A stretch of 64,000 bases of DNA from the NCBI RefSeq assembly GCF_000247995.1, contig NZ_BAFE01000027.1, positions 124,001 to 188,000 on the forward strand, given 5' to 3'. Position 1 is the first letter of the stretch, and every line of letters starts with the position of its first letter. Source of the DNA: Mobilicoccus pelagius NBRC 104925. GTDB lineage: Bacteria; Actinomycetota; Actinomycetes; Actinomycetales; Dermatophilaceae. Positions 55,488-64,000 of this stretch are shown here, one piece after another. Both the position numbers and the translations under genes were made by a program. A model generated the notes under the pieces. The model was given only the letters and a program-made list of their open reading frames with translations. It was not told the origin of the DNA and searched no databases.

Positions 55488-55542
55488 CCCTCACTCCCGA
55501 CGGCACGCCCGCTGTGTCCCACGGGCAACCCGCGTCGCGACG

Positions 55543-55590
55543 CGACGACGGGGGCGGTTCCTTCACGTGAAGGAACCGCCCCCGTCGTCG
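55543..55590. terminator. 48-base perfect palindrome, bidirectional terminator
   Basis: Twenty-four bases (55543-55566, from CGACGACGGGGG to TTCAC) are followed immediately by their exact reverse complement (55567-55590). It separates the HGxxPAAW gene from the convergent DUF4190 gene. Confidence 0.9.
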
Positions 55591-55609
55591 TGTCGGGTGG
55601 GGCCGCCGG

Positions 55610-56266
55610 TCAGGTGCGGTTGCCGGCCTGACCGGTGTCGACGCCCCACTCCTCGAACCTCTTCTCGATGCACTGCTGCTGCTGCGTCTCCGAGGGCAGC
55701 GAGGCGCAGTCGGTGAACTGGGAGCCGAACTTCAGCAGGGCGCCCGAGAAGAGGATGTTGAAGAGGAGGGCGAGCGCGCCGAGGACGAGGCCGGTGATCG
55801 CAAGGCCGCGACCGGCGCCGGTGCCCTTGCGGACCTTCGACAACGCCACGATGCCGAGGACCACGGCGACGAGGCCGAGGATCGAGGCGAGGAACGGCAC
55901 CCAGCCGAGGAGGAAGGCGATGACGCCGAGCACGAGCGCGGCGATGGCCGTGCCCTGGCTCAGACCGCGGCCGGGCCCCGCACCGTAGGGGCTGCCGTAC
56001 GCACCGGGGTGGCCCTGGGCAGGCTCACCGTAGGCGGGCTGACCGTACTGCGACTGCGCCGCGGCGTGCTCGGAGTACGACGGAGCACCGTGCGAGGGGG
56101 CGCCCGCGGACTCCGGATACGCGGACCCGCCGTAGTTCTCCGGACGCGATCCCTCCGGGGTGGAACCCTGCGACCAGGTCTCACCGGGACGCGCGGCACC
56201 CTGCGGGTCGTTCCAGGCGGAGGAGCCGGAGTCGTCCGGGTTCCTCGAGCCGTACTGATCGGACAT
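55610..56266 (-). CDS. DUF4190 domain membrane protein
   Basis: 218 residues from ATG 56266 with CAGGAG upstream. The N-terminal half is disordered and rich in Ser, Gly, Tyr and Pro (QSQYGQPAYGEPAQ). Then come a DUF4190-like pair of helices (GTAIAALVLGVIAFLLGWVP and ILGLVAVVLGIVALSKV), GAGRGLAITGLVLGALALLF as a third helix, and a C-terminal soluble part with two cysteines (TDCASLPSETQQQQCIEK). Similar proteins are often near division or signalling genes; role unknown. Confidence 0.85.
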   Translation of the reverse strand: MSDQYGSRNPDDSGSSAWNDPQGAARPGETWSQGSTPEGSRPENYGGSAYPESAGAPSHGAPSYSEHAAAQSQYGQPAYGEPAQGHPGAYGSPYGAGPGRGLSQGTAIAALVLGVIAFLLGWVPFLASILGLVAVVLGIVALSKVRKGTGAGRGLAITGLVLGALALLFNILFSGALLKFGSQFTDCASLPSETQQQQCIEKRFEEWGVDTGQAGNRT

Positions 56267-56381
56267 CGTCACTCCTGACGTCATGGTGTCGTGCGAACGC
56301 GTCTCACCCTACGGGGAGAGCGTCCGGGGGTGTGGCGACGCGGGGGAGCGGCGGGTTTGTGTCCCTGGCGGGTGCTGCGCT

Positions 56382-56393
56382 TAGCCTGGCGGG
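56382..56393 (+). promoter_or_regulatory. Leaderless -10 box of trpC
   Basis: TAGCCT (56382-56387) is followed by six bases and the trpC GTG at 56394. TTGTGT at 56357 could be a poor -35 box. Confidence 0.4.
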
Positions 56394-57203
56394 GTGGCAA
56401 CGGTTCTCGACGAGATCATCGACGGCGTCCGTGAGGACATGGAGGCCCGCACGGCCCGTGTCCCGCTGGAGGCGTTGAAGGAGCGCGCCTCACGCGCCGT
56501 CCCGGCCCGCGACGCGGCCGCGGCACTGCGTGCCCCCGGCGTCTCGGTCATCAGCGAGGTGAAGAGGTCCAGCCCGAGCAAGGGTGCCCTCGCGATGATC
56601 GCCGACCCCGCGTCGCTCGCCGCCGACTACGAGGCGGGCGGCGCCTCCGTCATCAGCGTCCTCACCGAGCGGCGCCGGTTCGGCGGCAGTCTCGAGGACC
56701 TTCTCGCCGTCCGGGCGGCCGTCGACGTGCCCGTCCTCCGCAAGGACTTCGTCGTGACCCCCTACCAGGTGTGGGAGGCACGGGCGTTCGGCGCCGACGT
56801 CGTCCTCCTCATCGTCGCCGCGCTCGACCAGCCGGAGCTCGTCGGGCTGCGGGAACGTGTCGAGTCCCTCGGGATGACGGCCCTCGTCGAGGTCCACGAC
56901 GAGGAGGAGACGGATCGTGCCCTCGACGCCGGTGCCACGGTGATCGGCGTCAACAACCGCAACCTCCGCACGCTCGACGTCGACCGGAACACGTTCGCCC
57001 GTGTCGCGCCGCGGATCCCCGAGGGCATCGTGCGCGTCGCGGAGTCCGGCGTCCGGGGCCCCCACGACGTCCTCGAGTTCGCCCGGGCCGGGGCCGACGC
57101 CGTCCTCGTGGGGGAGTCCCTCGTCACCGGTGGCGACCCGAAGGCCGCCGTCGCCGATCTCGTCGCGGCCGGTGCCCACCCGGCCCTCCGCGCGGGGAGC
57201 TGA
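56394..57203 (+). CDS. trpC: Indole-3-glycerol phosphate synthase
   Basis: 269 residues from GTG 56394. A TIM barrel that closes the indole ring from CdRP. Landmarks are [15 protein letters not shown] with the catalytic Lys, [36 protein letters not shown] with the second Lys, [14 protein letters not shown] and [12 protein letters not shown]. It is the first gene of the second trp segment; 151 bases without any supportable gene separate it from trpB. Confidence 0.97.
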   Translation: MATVLDEIIDGVREDMEARTARVPLEALKERASRAVPARDAAAALRAPGVSVISEVKRSSPSKGALAMIADPASLAADYEAGGASVISVLTERRRFGGSLEDLLAVRAAVDVPVLRKDFVVTPYQVWEARAFGADVVLLIVAALDQPELVGLRERVESLGMTALVEVHDEEETDRALDAGATVIGVNNRNLRTLDVDRNTFARVAPRIPEGIVRVAESGVRGPHDVLEFARAGADAVLVGESLVTGGDPKAAVADLVAAGAHPALRAGS

Positions 57204-57354
57204 ACCGCCGGGCGCGGGGAAGGACGCCGACGCGCCGTGCCGTCCCAGGCGGGTGCGACACGTTCCCGTCGGTGGAACCCCACCGCCCACACGTGCGTTC
57301 ACCTGGCACACTGCACCTCGCACCCGTCCCCGACCGCCCCACGAAGGATCCCCG

Positions 57355-58617
57355 ATGACCGCACCAGACACGCCCGGTCGCTTCGGCGGCTTCGGCGGCC
57401 GCTACGTGCCGGAGGCGCTGGTCGCCGCACTCGAGGAGCTCGACCAGGCCCGGCTCGAGGCCGCCGACGACCCGGAGTTCCAGGGCCGCCTCGCCGCGCT
57501 CCACCATGACTACACGGGACGTCCGAGCCCCCTCACCGAGGTGCGGAGGTTCGCCGAGCACTCCGGCGGCGCGCGCGTGTTCCTCAAACGTGAGGACCTC
57601 AACCACACGGGCTCCCACAAGATCAACAACGTCCTCGGCCAGGTCCTCCTCACCGAGAAGATGGGCAAGCGACGCATCATCGCCGAGACCGGTGCCGGTC
57701 AGCACGGCGTCGCCACCGCCACGGCCGCGGCGCTGCTCGGGCTCGACTGCGTCGTCTACATGGGGGAGCGCGACACCGAGCGCCAGGCCCTCAACGTCGC
57801 CCGCATGCGGCTCCTCGGCGCCGAGGTCGTCCCCGTCACGCACGGCAGCCGCACCCTCAAGGACGCGATCAACGAGGCGATGCGCGACTGGGTGACGAAC
57901 GTCGAGGACACGCACTACTGCATCGGCACCGTCACCGGCCCGCACCCGTTCCCCGAGATGGTGCGCGACTTCCACTCGGTCATCGGCATCGAGGCGCGCG
58001 AGCAGATGCTCGAGTGCGTGGGCCGGCTGCCCGACGCGGTCGTCGCCTGCGTCGGTGGCGGGTCCAACGCGATGGGCATCTTCAGCGGGTTCCTGAAGGA
58101 CGACGGGGTCCGACTCCTCGGCATCGAGGCAGGGGGGCAGGGCGTCGCCTCTGGCCGTCACGCGGCCCGGTTCGAGGGCGGTGTCCCGGGCGTCCTCCAC
58201 GGCGCGTCGACGTATGTCCTCCAGGACGAGGACGGGCAGACGATCGAGTCCCACTCCGTCTCCGCCGGTCTCGACTACCCGAGCGTCGGTCCCGAGCACG
58301 CCCACCTCCACGACGTCGGCCGCGCCGAGTACGTGAGCGCCACCGACGACGAGGCGATGGAAGCGTTCGCGCTCCTGTGCCGCACCGAGGGGATCATCCC
58401 CGCGATCGAGAGCGCCCACGCGCTCGCCGGGGCGCTGCGCCTCGGCCGCGAGCTCGGCGAGGAGGCGACGATCCTCGTCAACCTCTCCGGCCGCGGCGAC
58501 AAGGACGTCGACACCGCCGCCCGTTGGTTCGGGCTCGTGAGCGGTGAGGAACTCGTCGAGGCCGAGGCGCTGCGCGCCGAGGAACCGGTCGAGGACGTGG
58601 AAGGGAGCGGATGGTGA
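57355..58617 (+). CDS. trpB: Tryptophan synthase beta chain
   Basis: 420 residues from ATG 57355. A PLP enzyme that joins indole to serine. The PLP lysine is K89 in [10 protein letters not shown]. Other motifs are [22 protein letters not shown] with the active-site Glu, the phosphate-binding GGGSNAMG, and [13 protein letters not shown] 32-residue C-terminal extension is acidic. The trpA start lies within its last codons. Confidence 0.98.
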   Translation: MTAPDTPGRFGGFGGRYVPEALVAALEELDQARLEAADDPEFQGRLAALHHDYTGRPSPLTEVRRFAEHSGGARVFLKREDLNHTGSHKINNVLGQVLLTEKMGKRRIIAETGAGQHGVATATAAALLGLDCVVYMGERDTERQALNVARMRLLGAEVVPVTHGSRTLKDAINEAMRDWVTNVEDTHYCIGTVTGPHPFPEMVRDFHSVIGIEAREQMLECVGRLPDAVVACVGGGSNAMGIFSGFLKDDGVRLLGIEAGGQGVASGRHAARFEGGVPGVLHGASTYVLQDEDGQTIESHSVSAGLDYPSVGPEHAHLHDVGRAEYVSATDDEAMEAFALLCRTEGIIPAIESAHALAGALRLGRELGEEATILVNLSGRGDKDVDTAARWFGLVSGEELVEAEALRAEEPVEDVEGSGW

Positions 58618-59426
58618 GCGGCGCGATCTCCGAGGTGTTCGCACGGACCCGGGCCGAGGGCCGGGGCGCGCTCGTCACCTACCTGCCCGCCGGCTACCCG
58701 ACCGTCGAGGGCTCCCTCGCCGCGATGCGCACGCTCGTCGAGGCGGGCGCCGACATCGTCGAGGTCGGCGTGCCCTACAGCGACCCGCTCATGGACGGGC
58801 CGGTCATCCAGACCGCCGCCCACGTCGGCCTCGCCGGTGGCGTGCGTCTCTCCGACACGTTCCGCGCCGTGCATACGATCGCGGACGCGGGCGGCGTCGC
58901 CGTCCCGATGACGTACTGGAACCCCGTCCTGCGCTACGGCATGGACCGGTTCGCGCGTGACCTCGCCGAGGCGGGCGGTTCCGGTCTCATCACCCCCGAC
59001 CTCACGCCCGACGAGGCGGGGGAGTGGCTCGAGGTCGCCGCCGGTCACGGCATCGATCCCGTCTTCCTCGTCGCACCGAGCAGCACCGACGAGCGTCTCG
59101 CGATGACGTGCGCCGCCTGCCCGGGCTTCGTCTACGTCGCCTCGACGATGGGCGTCACCGGCGCCCGCACGAGCGTGGGGGAGGGCGCGAAGGTCCTCGT
59201 CGAGCGGGCCCGTACCGTCACGGACGTCCCGCTCGCCGTCGGACTCGGCGTCTCGACCGCCGACCAGGCCGCCGAGGTCGCGTCCTTCGCCGACGGCGTC
59301 ATCGTCGGCTCCGCGCTCGTCTCGTGCCTCGAGCCGCGTGACGGGGACGATGAGAGTGCGCCGCTTGACCGGTTGCGCGCCCTCACCGAGGACCTCGCCG
59401 CCGGCGTGCGCAGGGGACGCCGATGA
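58611..59426 (+). CDS. trpA: Tryptophan synthase alpha chain
   Basis: 271 residues from ATG 58611 (GTG 58614 is the alternative; both overlap the trpB stop and share AAGGGAG). It cleaves indole-3-glycerol phosphate. Catalytic Glu is in [17 protein letters not shown] with the Asp 11 residues downstream. Other landmarks are [32 protein letters not shown] and [13 protein letters not shown]. Its stop overlaps the MauE-like gene as ATGA. Confidence 0.97.
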   Translation: MVSGAISEVFARTRAEGRGALVTYLPAGYPTVEGSLAAMRTLVEAGADIVEVGVPYSDPLMDGPVIQTAAHVGLAGGVRLSDTFRAVHTIADAGGVAVPMTYWNPVLRYGMDRFARDLAEAGGSGLITPDLTPDEAGEWLEVAAGHGIDPVFLVAPSSTDERLAMTCAACPGFVYVASTMGVTGARTSVGEGAKVLVERARTVTDVPLAVGLGVSTADQAAEVASFADGVIVGSALVSCLEPRDGDDESAPLDRLRALTEDLAAGVRRGRR

Positions 59427-59980
59427 ACGGCGCCCACACTCCCGGTGGCGCCCCCGCGGGAACGGGCACCGACACGCGACCCGCAGGAGGCGGCGCCCCT
59501 CGCCGCCCGCACGGCGCCGCGTCGTGGATCGGCCTGCTCGCCCGACTCGTCCTCGGCGGCACCCTCCTCGCGGCCGGGCTCCTCAAGATCGGCCACCCCC
59601 GTGCTGCGGCGCGGGCCGCGCAGGCCTACCAGATCCTCCCGTTCGACGTCGCCGGCATGGTCGGGCTCGCCCTGCCCGTCGTCGAGATCCTCCTCGGGGC
59701 GCTCCTCGTCCTCGGCCTCTTCACTCGGACGGCGGCCCTCCTTGGGATGCTGCTCCAGCTCGTGTTCATCGCCGCCATCGCCTCGGTGTGGGCGCGCGGC
59801 ATCGCGATCGACTGCGGCTGCTTCGGCGACGGCGGCCCCGTCTCCGCGGGTCAGACGCAGTACGGCTGGGTCATCGCCCGTGACGTCGGGCTCGCCCTCT
59901 GCGGGCTGTGGCTCGTGCTCCGGCCCCGCGCCCCCTTCAGTCTCGACGCACGACTGTCTCCCGAAAGGACCCCTGCATGA
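59423..59980 (+). CDS. MauE/DoxX-like membrane protein
   Basis: 185 residues. After a polar N-terminal region there are four membrane helices: IGLLARLVLGGTLLAAGLLK, MVGLALPVVEILLGALLVLG, LLGMLLQLVFIAAIASVW and a last helix near 150-170. The motif IDCGCFGDGG between helices three and four is typical of MauE/DoxX-like proteins linked to thiol redox. The next gene encodes a DsbA-like protein, so the pair may form an electron relay for disulfide formation in secreted proteins. Confidence 0.88.
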   Translation: MNGAHTPGGAPAGTGTDTRPAGGGAPRRPHGAASWIGLLARLVLGGTLLAAGLLKIGHPRAAARAAQAYQILPFDVAGMVGLALPVVEILLGALLVLGLFTRTAALLGMLLQLVFIAAIASVWARGIAIDCGCFGDGGPVSAGQTQYGWVIARDVGLALCGLWLVLRPRAPFSLDARLSPERTPA

Positions 59981-60777
59981 GCACCGCCGCGAACGGCCCC
60001 GTCGACCGGAGCGACCGCCAGGCCAAGATCCAGGCAGCCGCCCCCAAGGAGAGCAAGCTCAAACCGATCCTCGCGATCATCATCGGGCTCCTCGCCCTGG
60101 CCGCGATCGCCGCGGCCGTATGGTTCGGGGCGCGCAAGGACGACACCGCGGCGACGGCCGGCCGCCCCGCCGGAGCCGTCTCCGACACCGGCGGCATCAT
60201 GCTCAACGCGAAGGACCCGGGCGCCGGCGTGCCCACCCTCGACATCTACGAGGACTACCAGTGCCCCTACTGCGGGTACTTCCACGACAGCCTCGGCAAG
60301 ACCGTCGACGAGCTCGCCGCGTCCGGCAAGGCCAAGGTCGTCGTCCACCTCAAGACGTTCCTCGACGACGGCATCCCCGGCGAGAAGTCGCTCACGGCCG
60401 CCAACGCGTCGGCGTGCGCGTCCGACATCTCCCCGCAGGCCTTCGCCAAGGTCCACGACGGCATCTTCGCCGCTCGCCCCGAGAAGGAGGGCGACCCGTG
60501 GCCCGACATGACGTTCTCCGACGTCGCGACGAAGGCCGGGATCACCGGTGAGCAGAAGAAGACGTTCGACTCCTGCGTCAAGAACACGACGTACCGCTCC
60601 TACCTCGGCAAGGTCGAGGACCAGTCGACCAAGGACGGCGTCAACGGCACCCCGACGTACCGACTGAACGGCAACGACATCGACCTCGAGCCGTACGTCG
60701 ACCCGGCGACGAAGCTGCCCGCGCCCGAGGCGCCGGCGCTGCTGCGCAAGGCCGTCGAGGACGCGTCGAAGAAGTGA
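59977..60777 (+). CDS. Membrane-anchored DsbA-like thioredoxin-fold protein
   Basis: 266 residues. The N-terminal anchor (about 28-51, KPILAIIIGLLALAAIAAAV) exposes the domain outside the cell. The active site is C96-Pro-Tyr-C99 in DYQCPYCGYF; the cis-Pro loop is GVNGTPTYRLNG. Two further cysteines (in SACASD and DSCVKN) are probably structural. It resembles mycobacterial DsbA-like and BdbD-type oxidases. The ATG overlaps the MauE-like stop, and the lgt start overlaps its stop. Confidence 0.92.
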   Translation: MSTAANGPVDRSDRQAKIQAAAPKESKLKPILAIIIGLLALAAIAAAVWFGARKDDTAATAGRPAGAVSDTGGIMLNAKDPGAGVPTLDIYEDYQCPYCGYFHDSLGKTVDELAASGKAKVVVHLKTFLDDGIPGEKSLTAANASACASDISPQAFAKVHDGIFAARPEKEGDPWPDMTFSDVATKAGITGEQKKTFDSCVKNTTYRSYLGKVEDQSTKDGVNGTPTYRLNGNDIDLEPYVDPATKLPAPEAPALLRKAVEDASKK

Positions 60778-61628
60778 TCGCCGCGATCCCGAGCCCCGAG
60801 CAGGCGGTCTGGCACCTCGGGCCGTTCCCGGTGCGTGCCTACGCGCTCTGCATCCTGGCCGGGATCGTCGCCGCCCTCCTGTGGACGGGGCGGCGCCTCG
60901 ACGCGCGAGGGGCACGACCCGACGCGGTGTGGGACATCGCGATCTGGGTCGTGCCCCTCGGCATCGTCGGAGGCAGGCTCTACCACGTCCTCACGACGCC
61001 CGGGCCGTACTTCGGCCCCGGCGGCAACCCCGTCGACGCCCTGAAGATCTGGCACGGCGGCCTCGGCATCTGGGGGGCCGTCGCCCTCGGCGCCCTCGGC
61101 GGGTGGATCGGCTGCCGGCAGACCGGAACCTCGTTCCGCGACCTCGGCACCGCCATCGCCCCGGCCCTGCCCGTCGCCCAGGCCATCGGTCGCTGGGGAA
61201 ACTGGTTCAACAACGAGCTCTACGGCGGCCCGACGACCGCCCCGTGGGCGCTCGAGATCCACTCCTGGGACGCCTCCCGGGGCCAGGCTGTGCGCGACGC
61301 CGCGGGGAACGCCGTCGTCCTCGGCACCTACCACCCGACGTTCCTCTACGAGTCGCTGTGGTGCCTCGTGATCTCCGGTCTGCTCGTCCTCCTCGAACGG
61401 CGGGCCCACCCGCGCCCGGGGCAGCTCTTCGCCGCATACGTCATGCTCTACACGCTCGGCCGGGGTGTCATCGAGACCCTCCGCATCGACGAGGCCCAGA
61501 TCGTGCTCGGCCTCCGCCTCAACGTGTGGACCTCCGTCCTCGTCTTCCTCCTGGGCGCGGCCCTCTGGTGGTGGTGGGGCCGGACCCGCGACCCGCATCC
61601 GACGGTCGCCGATCGCGCGGCGGCCTGA
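60774..61628 (+). CDS. lgt: Prolipoprotein diacylglyceryl transferase
   Basis: 284 residues from GTG 60774, overlapping the preceding stop as GTGA. It adds diacylglycerol to lipobox cysteines, as in the amino acid-binding lipoprotein encoded at 40933. Signatures are GGRLYHVLTTP, WHGGLGIWGAV with the catalytic His, the Lgt motif GRWGNWFNNELYG and YHPTFLYESLW. Seven membrane helices are seen. It lies at the end of the trp operon, a common actinomycete order. Confidence 0.97.
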   Translation: MIAAIPSPEQAVWHLGPFPVRAYALCILAGIVAALLWTGRRLDARGARPDAVWDIAIWVVPLGIVGGRLYHVLTTPGPYFGPGGNPVDALKIWHGGLGIWGAVALGALGGWIGCRQTGTSFRDLGTAIAPALPVAQAIGRWGNWFNNELYGGPTTAPWALEIHSWDASRGQAVRDAAGNAVVLGTYHPTFLYESLWCLVISGLLVLLERRAHPRPGQLFAAYVMLYTLGRGVIETLRIDEAQIVLGLRLNVWTSVLVFLLGAALWWWWGRTRDPHPTVADRAAA

Positions 61629-61664
61629 CCCGCCGGAGCCGTCTCCGGGCACGACACACCTCCC

Positions 61665-61696
61665 ACGGGGTCGCCCCTCTTCCGGGGCGGCCCCGT
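61665..61696 (+). terminator. Terminator after lgt
   Basis: ACGGGGTCGCCCC (61665-61677) pairs with GGGGCGGCCCCGT (61684-61696), one G-U pair, six-base loop. Confidence 0.75.
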
Positions 61697-61762
61697 CGTC
61701 GTCGTGGGGGAGGCGACCGGTGCGACATCGCCCAGGTATGCGTCCACATGTCGAGACCCACG

Positions 61763-61806
61763 GGTGCTATCTCGAATTCTGAGACGGTGCCTATCTCATG
61801 GCGAGA
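61763..61806 (+). promoter_or_regulatory. Paired repeats upstream of gltB
   Basis: GGTGCTATCTC-n7-GAGAC (61763-61785) is followed by GGTGCCTATCTC-n5-GAGAC (61786-61807). Each half contains TCTC and GAGA in inverted order. The tandem arrangement, about 23 bases or two helix turns apart, suggests a dimeric regulator binding twice. The gltB leader would be up to 180 bases; no gene is seen in 61697-61990. Confidence 0.5.
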
Positions 61807-61990
61807 CGCAGGTTTACTCTCTCGTCACTGGCCATCGTCGTCCAGCACACGGCGCCTCGCCCCACCACCATTGCGGTCCAGGGGGTTCCGGGACGCCGCT
61901 CCGCTCCCGGCTCGTCCTCCCCGCGAGGCGTGCGGGATCGGCTCCCACCCTCCTCGGCCCCGGCCGAGACGCCTCCAAGGACGGTGAGAC

Positions 61991-64000
61991 ATGCCTCCTG
62001 CGTTCTCCGCACTCCCGGCCGCCCAGGGTCTGTACGACCCGGCGCGCGAGCGTGACGCCTGTGGTGTCGCGATGGTCGCGACGCTGCGCGGCACCCCCGG
62101 GCACGACATCGTGCAGCACGGCCTCCAGGCCCTGCTCAACCTCGACCACCGCGGCGCGACCGGCGCGGACCCCGACGTCGGGGACGGCGCGGGCATCCTC
62201 ACGCAGATCCCGGACGCGTTCCTCCGCGAGGTCGTCGAGTTCGACCTGCCGCAGGCGGGGCACTACGTCATGGGGACGGCCTACCTGCCGCAGGACCCCG
62301 ACGAGGCCGCCGAGGTGCGCGAGGGCATCGCCCGCATCGCCGGGGAGGAGGGGCTGACCGTCCTCGGTTGGCGTGACGTCCCGATCGACACGACCGGGAT
62401 CGGGCAGGCCGCGCTCGACGTGGCTCCGACATTCGCGCAGGTGTTCCTCGCCCCCGACACCGCGGGCGTCAAGGGGCTGCCACTCGAGCGGCGCGCGTTC
62501 TGCCTCCGCAAGCGGGCCGAGCGGGACCTCGAGGTGTACTTCCCCTCGCTGTCGTGCCGCACGCACGTCTACAAGGGCATGCTCACGCCGAGGCAGCTCA
62601 CGACGTTCTTCCCCGACTTCTCCGACCCGCGCATGGCGAGCGAACTCGCGCTCGTCCACTCCCGGTTCTCGACGAACACGTTCCCCACGTGGACCCTCGC
62701 GCACCCGTTCCGCCTCATCGCGCACAACGGTGAGATCAACACGGTCAAGGGCAACCGCAACTGGATGAGCGCCCGCGAGTCCCGCCTGAGCACGGACGTG
62801 TTCGGCGGCGACCTCTCGCGACTGTTCCCCATCTGCACGCCCGGCGCGTCGGACTCGGCGAGCTTCGACGAGGCCCTCGAACTCATCCACCTCGGCGGTC
62901 GCTCGCTGCCGCACGCGGTGCTCATGATGATCCCCGAGGCGTGGGAGAACCACGCGGAGATGGACCCGGCCCGTCGCGCGTTCTACGAGTACCACTCGAT
63001 GTTCATGGAGCCGTGGGACGGCCCGGCGAACGTCGCGTTCTCCGACGGGCGCCTCGTCGGCGCGGTCCTCGACCGCAACGGCCTGCGTCCGGGGCGCTAC
63101 TGGGTCACAGACGACGGCCTCGTCGTCCTCGGGTCCGAGGCGGGCGTGCTGCCCGTCGAGCCCGAGCGCGTCAAGCAACGTGGCCGGCTCAAGCCGGGCC
63201 GCATGTTCCTCGTCGACATCGAGCAGGGGCGCATCGTCGGCGACGACGAGGTCAAGGCAGCCCTCGCCGCGGAGCACCCGTACGAGGAATGGTTGAAGGA
63301 GGGCGTCGTCCACCTCGCCGACCTGCCCGAGCGGGAGCACATCCTCCATTCGCCCGGATCGGTCGCGCGTCGTCAGCAGACGTTCGGCTACACGCAGGAG
63401 GAGCTCCGGCTCATCCTCGGCCCGATGGCCCGCAGCGGTGCCGAGGCGCTCGGTTCGATGGGGACGGACACGCCCATCGCCGTGCTCTCGGAGCGTCCGC
63501 GCCTCGTCTTCGACTACTTCACCCAGCTCTTCGCGCAGGTGACGAACCCGCCGCTCGACGCGATCCGCGAGGAGATCGTCACGTCGATCGGCTCCGTCCT
63601 CGGCCCGGAGGGCAACCTCCTCCGGCCCGGCCCGGAGCACGCCCGGCAGATCACCGTGCCGTTCCCCGTCATCGACAACGACGACCTGGCGAAGATCGTC
63701 CACCTCGGCGAGGACGTCTTCGGCGAGGTGCAGGGCGAGCGGCTCACCGTCGTCGTCAAGGGGCTCTACGACGTCGCCGGGGGAGCCCCCGCGATGAAGA
63801 AGCGCCTCGAGATGATCTTCCAGGAGGTCTCCCTCGCGATCAGCCGGGGCGCGCGGTTCATCGTCCTCTCGGACCGCGACTCGGGCCCCGACCAGGCGCC
63901 GATCCCGTCGCTGCTCCTCACCGCGGCGGTGCACCACCACCTCGTCCGCGAGAAGACCCGCACGGACGTCGGTCTCATCGTCGAGTCCGGCGACGTGCGC
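61991..64000 (+). CDS. gltB: Glutamate synthase large subunit (3' end outside window)
   Basis: 670 codons are visible of about 1500; the frame is open to the window edge. GOGAT makes two glutamates from 2-oxoglutarate and glutamine with NAD(P)H. The N-terminal glutaminase nucleophile is Cys 24 in [11 protein letters not shown], after a short propeptide. Further motifs are [53 protein letters not shown] and [11 protein letters not shown]. The start at ATG 61991 has GGTGAG close upstream. It works with GlnA in the GS-GOGAT cycle. Confidence 0.97.
   Translation, partial: MPPAFSALPAAQGLYDPARERDACGVAMVATLRGTPGHDIVQHGLQALLNLDHRGATGADPDVGDGAGILTQIPDAFLREVVEFDLPQAGHYVMGTAYLPQDPDEAAEVREGIARIAGEEGLTVLGWRDVPIDTTGIGQAALDVAPTFAQVFLAPDTAGVKGLPLERRAFCLRKRAERDLEVYFPSLSCRTHVYKGMLTPRQLTTFFPDFSDPRMASELALVHSRFSTNTFPTWTLAHPFRLIAHNGEINTVKGNRNWMSARESRLSTDVFGGDLSRLFPICTPGASDSASFDEALELIHLGGRSLPHAVLMMIPEAWENHAEMDPARRAFYEYHSMFMEPWDGPANVAFSDGRLVGAVLDRNGLRPGRYWVTDDGLVVLGSEAGVLPVEPERVKQRGRLKPGRMFLVDIEQGRIVGDDEVKAALAAEHPYEEWLKEGVVHLADLPEREHILHSPGSVARRQQTFGYTQEELRLILGPMARSGAEALGSMGTDTPIAVLSERPRLVFDYFTQLFAQVTNPPLDAIREEIVTSIGSVLGPEGNLLRPGPEHARQITVPFPVIDNDDLAKIVHLGEDVFGEVQGERLTVVVKGLYDVAGGAPAMKKRLEMIFQEVSLAISRGARFIVLSDRDSGPDQAPIPSLLLTAAVHHHLVREKTRTDVGLIVESGDVR

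Noticed and set aside
57204-57354. A Trp leader peptide or attenuator before trpB, or a TrpM-like gene
   Set aside because: No short frame with clustered Trp codons and no terminator/antiterminator pair is visible.

Overview
The window is a very GC-rich chromosomal segment of an actinomycete, most likely of the order Micrococcales. The evidence is the paired glutamine synthetases glnA and glnA2 with glnE, polyphosphate glucokinase, GuaB1, a DevR/DevS dormancy-type pair, the lpd-sucB-lipB-lipA order, frequent GTG starts, four-base ATGA/GTGA gene overlaps, and many genes with a -10 box six bases before the start codon (leaderless transcripts). The family cannot be fixed from sequence reading alone. 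Almost all of it is core metabolism. I see no prophage, insertion sequence, CRISPR array, tRNA or rRNA.

Layout. 1-3430: the end of an unidentified gene overlapping a giant repeat-rich YhgE/Pip membrane protein. 3611-3985: RNase P RNA. 4217-7299: a PadR regulator with its membrane partner, a small unknown gene, and a GAP-family transporter divergent from a TetR regulator. 7445-10910: fumarase, a Rho-N-like small protein, and a TerC protein behind a yybP-ykoY Mn2+ riboswitch. 10946-14929: a siderophore-interacting protein, a decayed guaB1, polyphosphate glucokinase and methionine aminopeptidase. 15076-20724: glnA2 and glnE. 20857-24502: devR, a universal stress protein, devS and a helix-turn-helix protein. 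24774-28912: a stand-alone KAS III, glnA (GlnR-like box upstream, triplicated 3' end downstream), an RDD protein and a DUF4191 protein.

28942-40715: lipoate biosynthesis and use (lipA, lipB, an epimerase, sucB, lpdA), an OafA-like acyltransferase, leucyl aminopeptidase and gcvT. 40933-43548: a polar amino acid ABC transporter. 43638-48862: an HNH/DUF222 remnant and a split cobalamin cluster (cobS-cobU on minus, cobD-cobQ on plus) around a small secreted, membrane-tethered protein. 49003-52243: a TIGR03085 protein and a secreted M14 carboxypeptidase. 52404-61628: hisI-trpE-TIGR02234 membrane protein, two small membrane proteins, then trpC, trpB, trpA followed without gaps by a MauE-like protein, a DsbA-like thioredoxin and lgt. 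61991-64000: the start of gltB, cut by the window end.

Functional themes are nitrogen assimilation (glnA, glnA2, glnE, gltB, with a GlnR-like box), lipoyl-dependent 2-oxoacid and glycine metabolism, and tryptophan and cobalamin synthesis. The most notable items are regulatory or degenerate: a riboswitch whose P1 strand can also hide the ribosome binding site, recurrent leaderless promoters, a guaB1 pseudogene in which a 14-base tandem duplication explains one frameshift, three copies of the glnA 3' end, and paired repeats before gltB. I found no convincing new multi-gene system.
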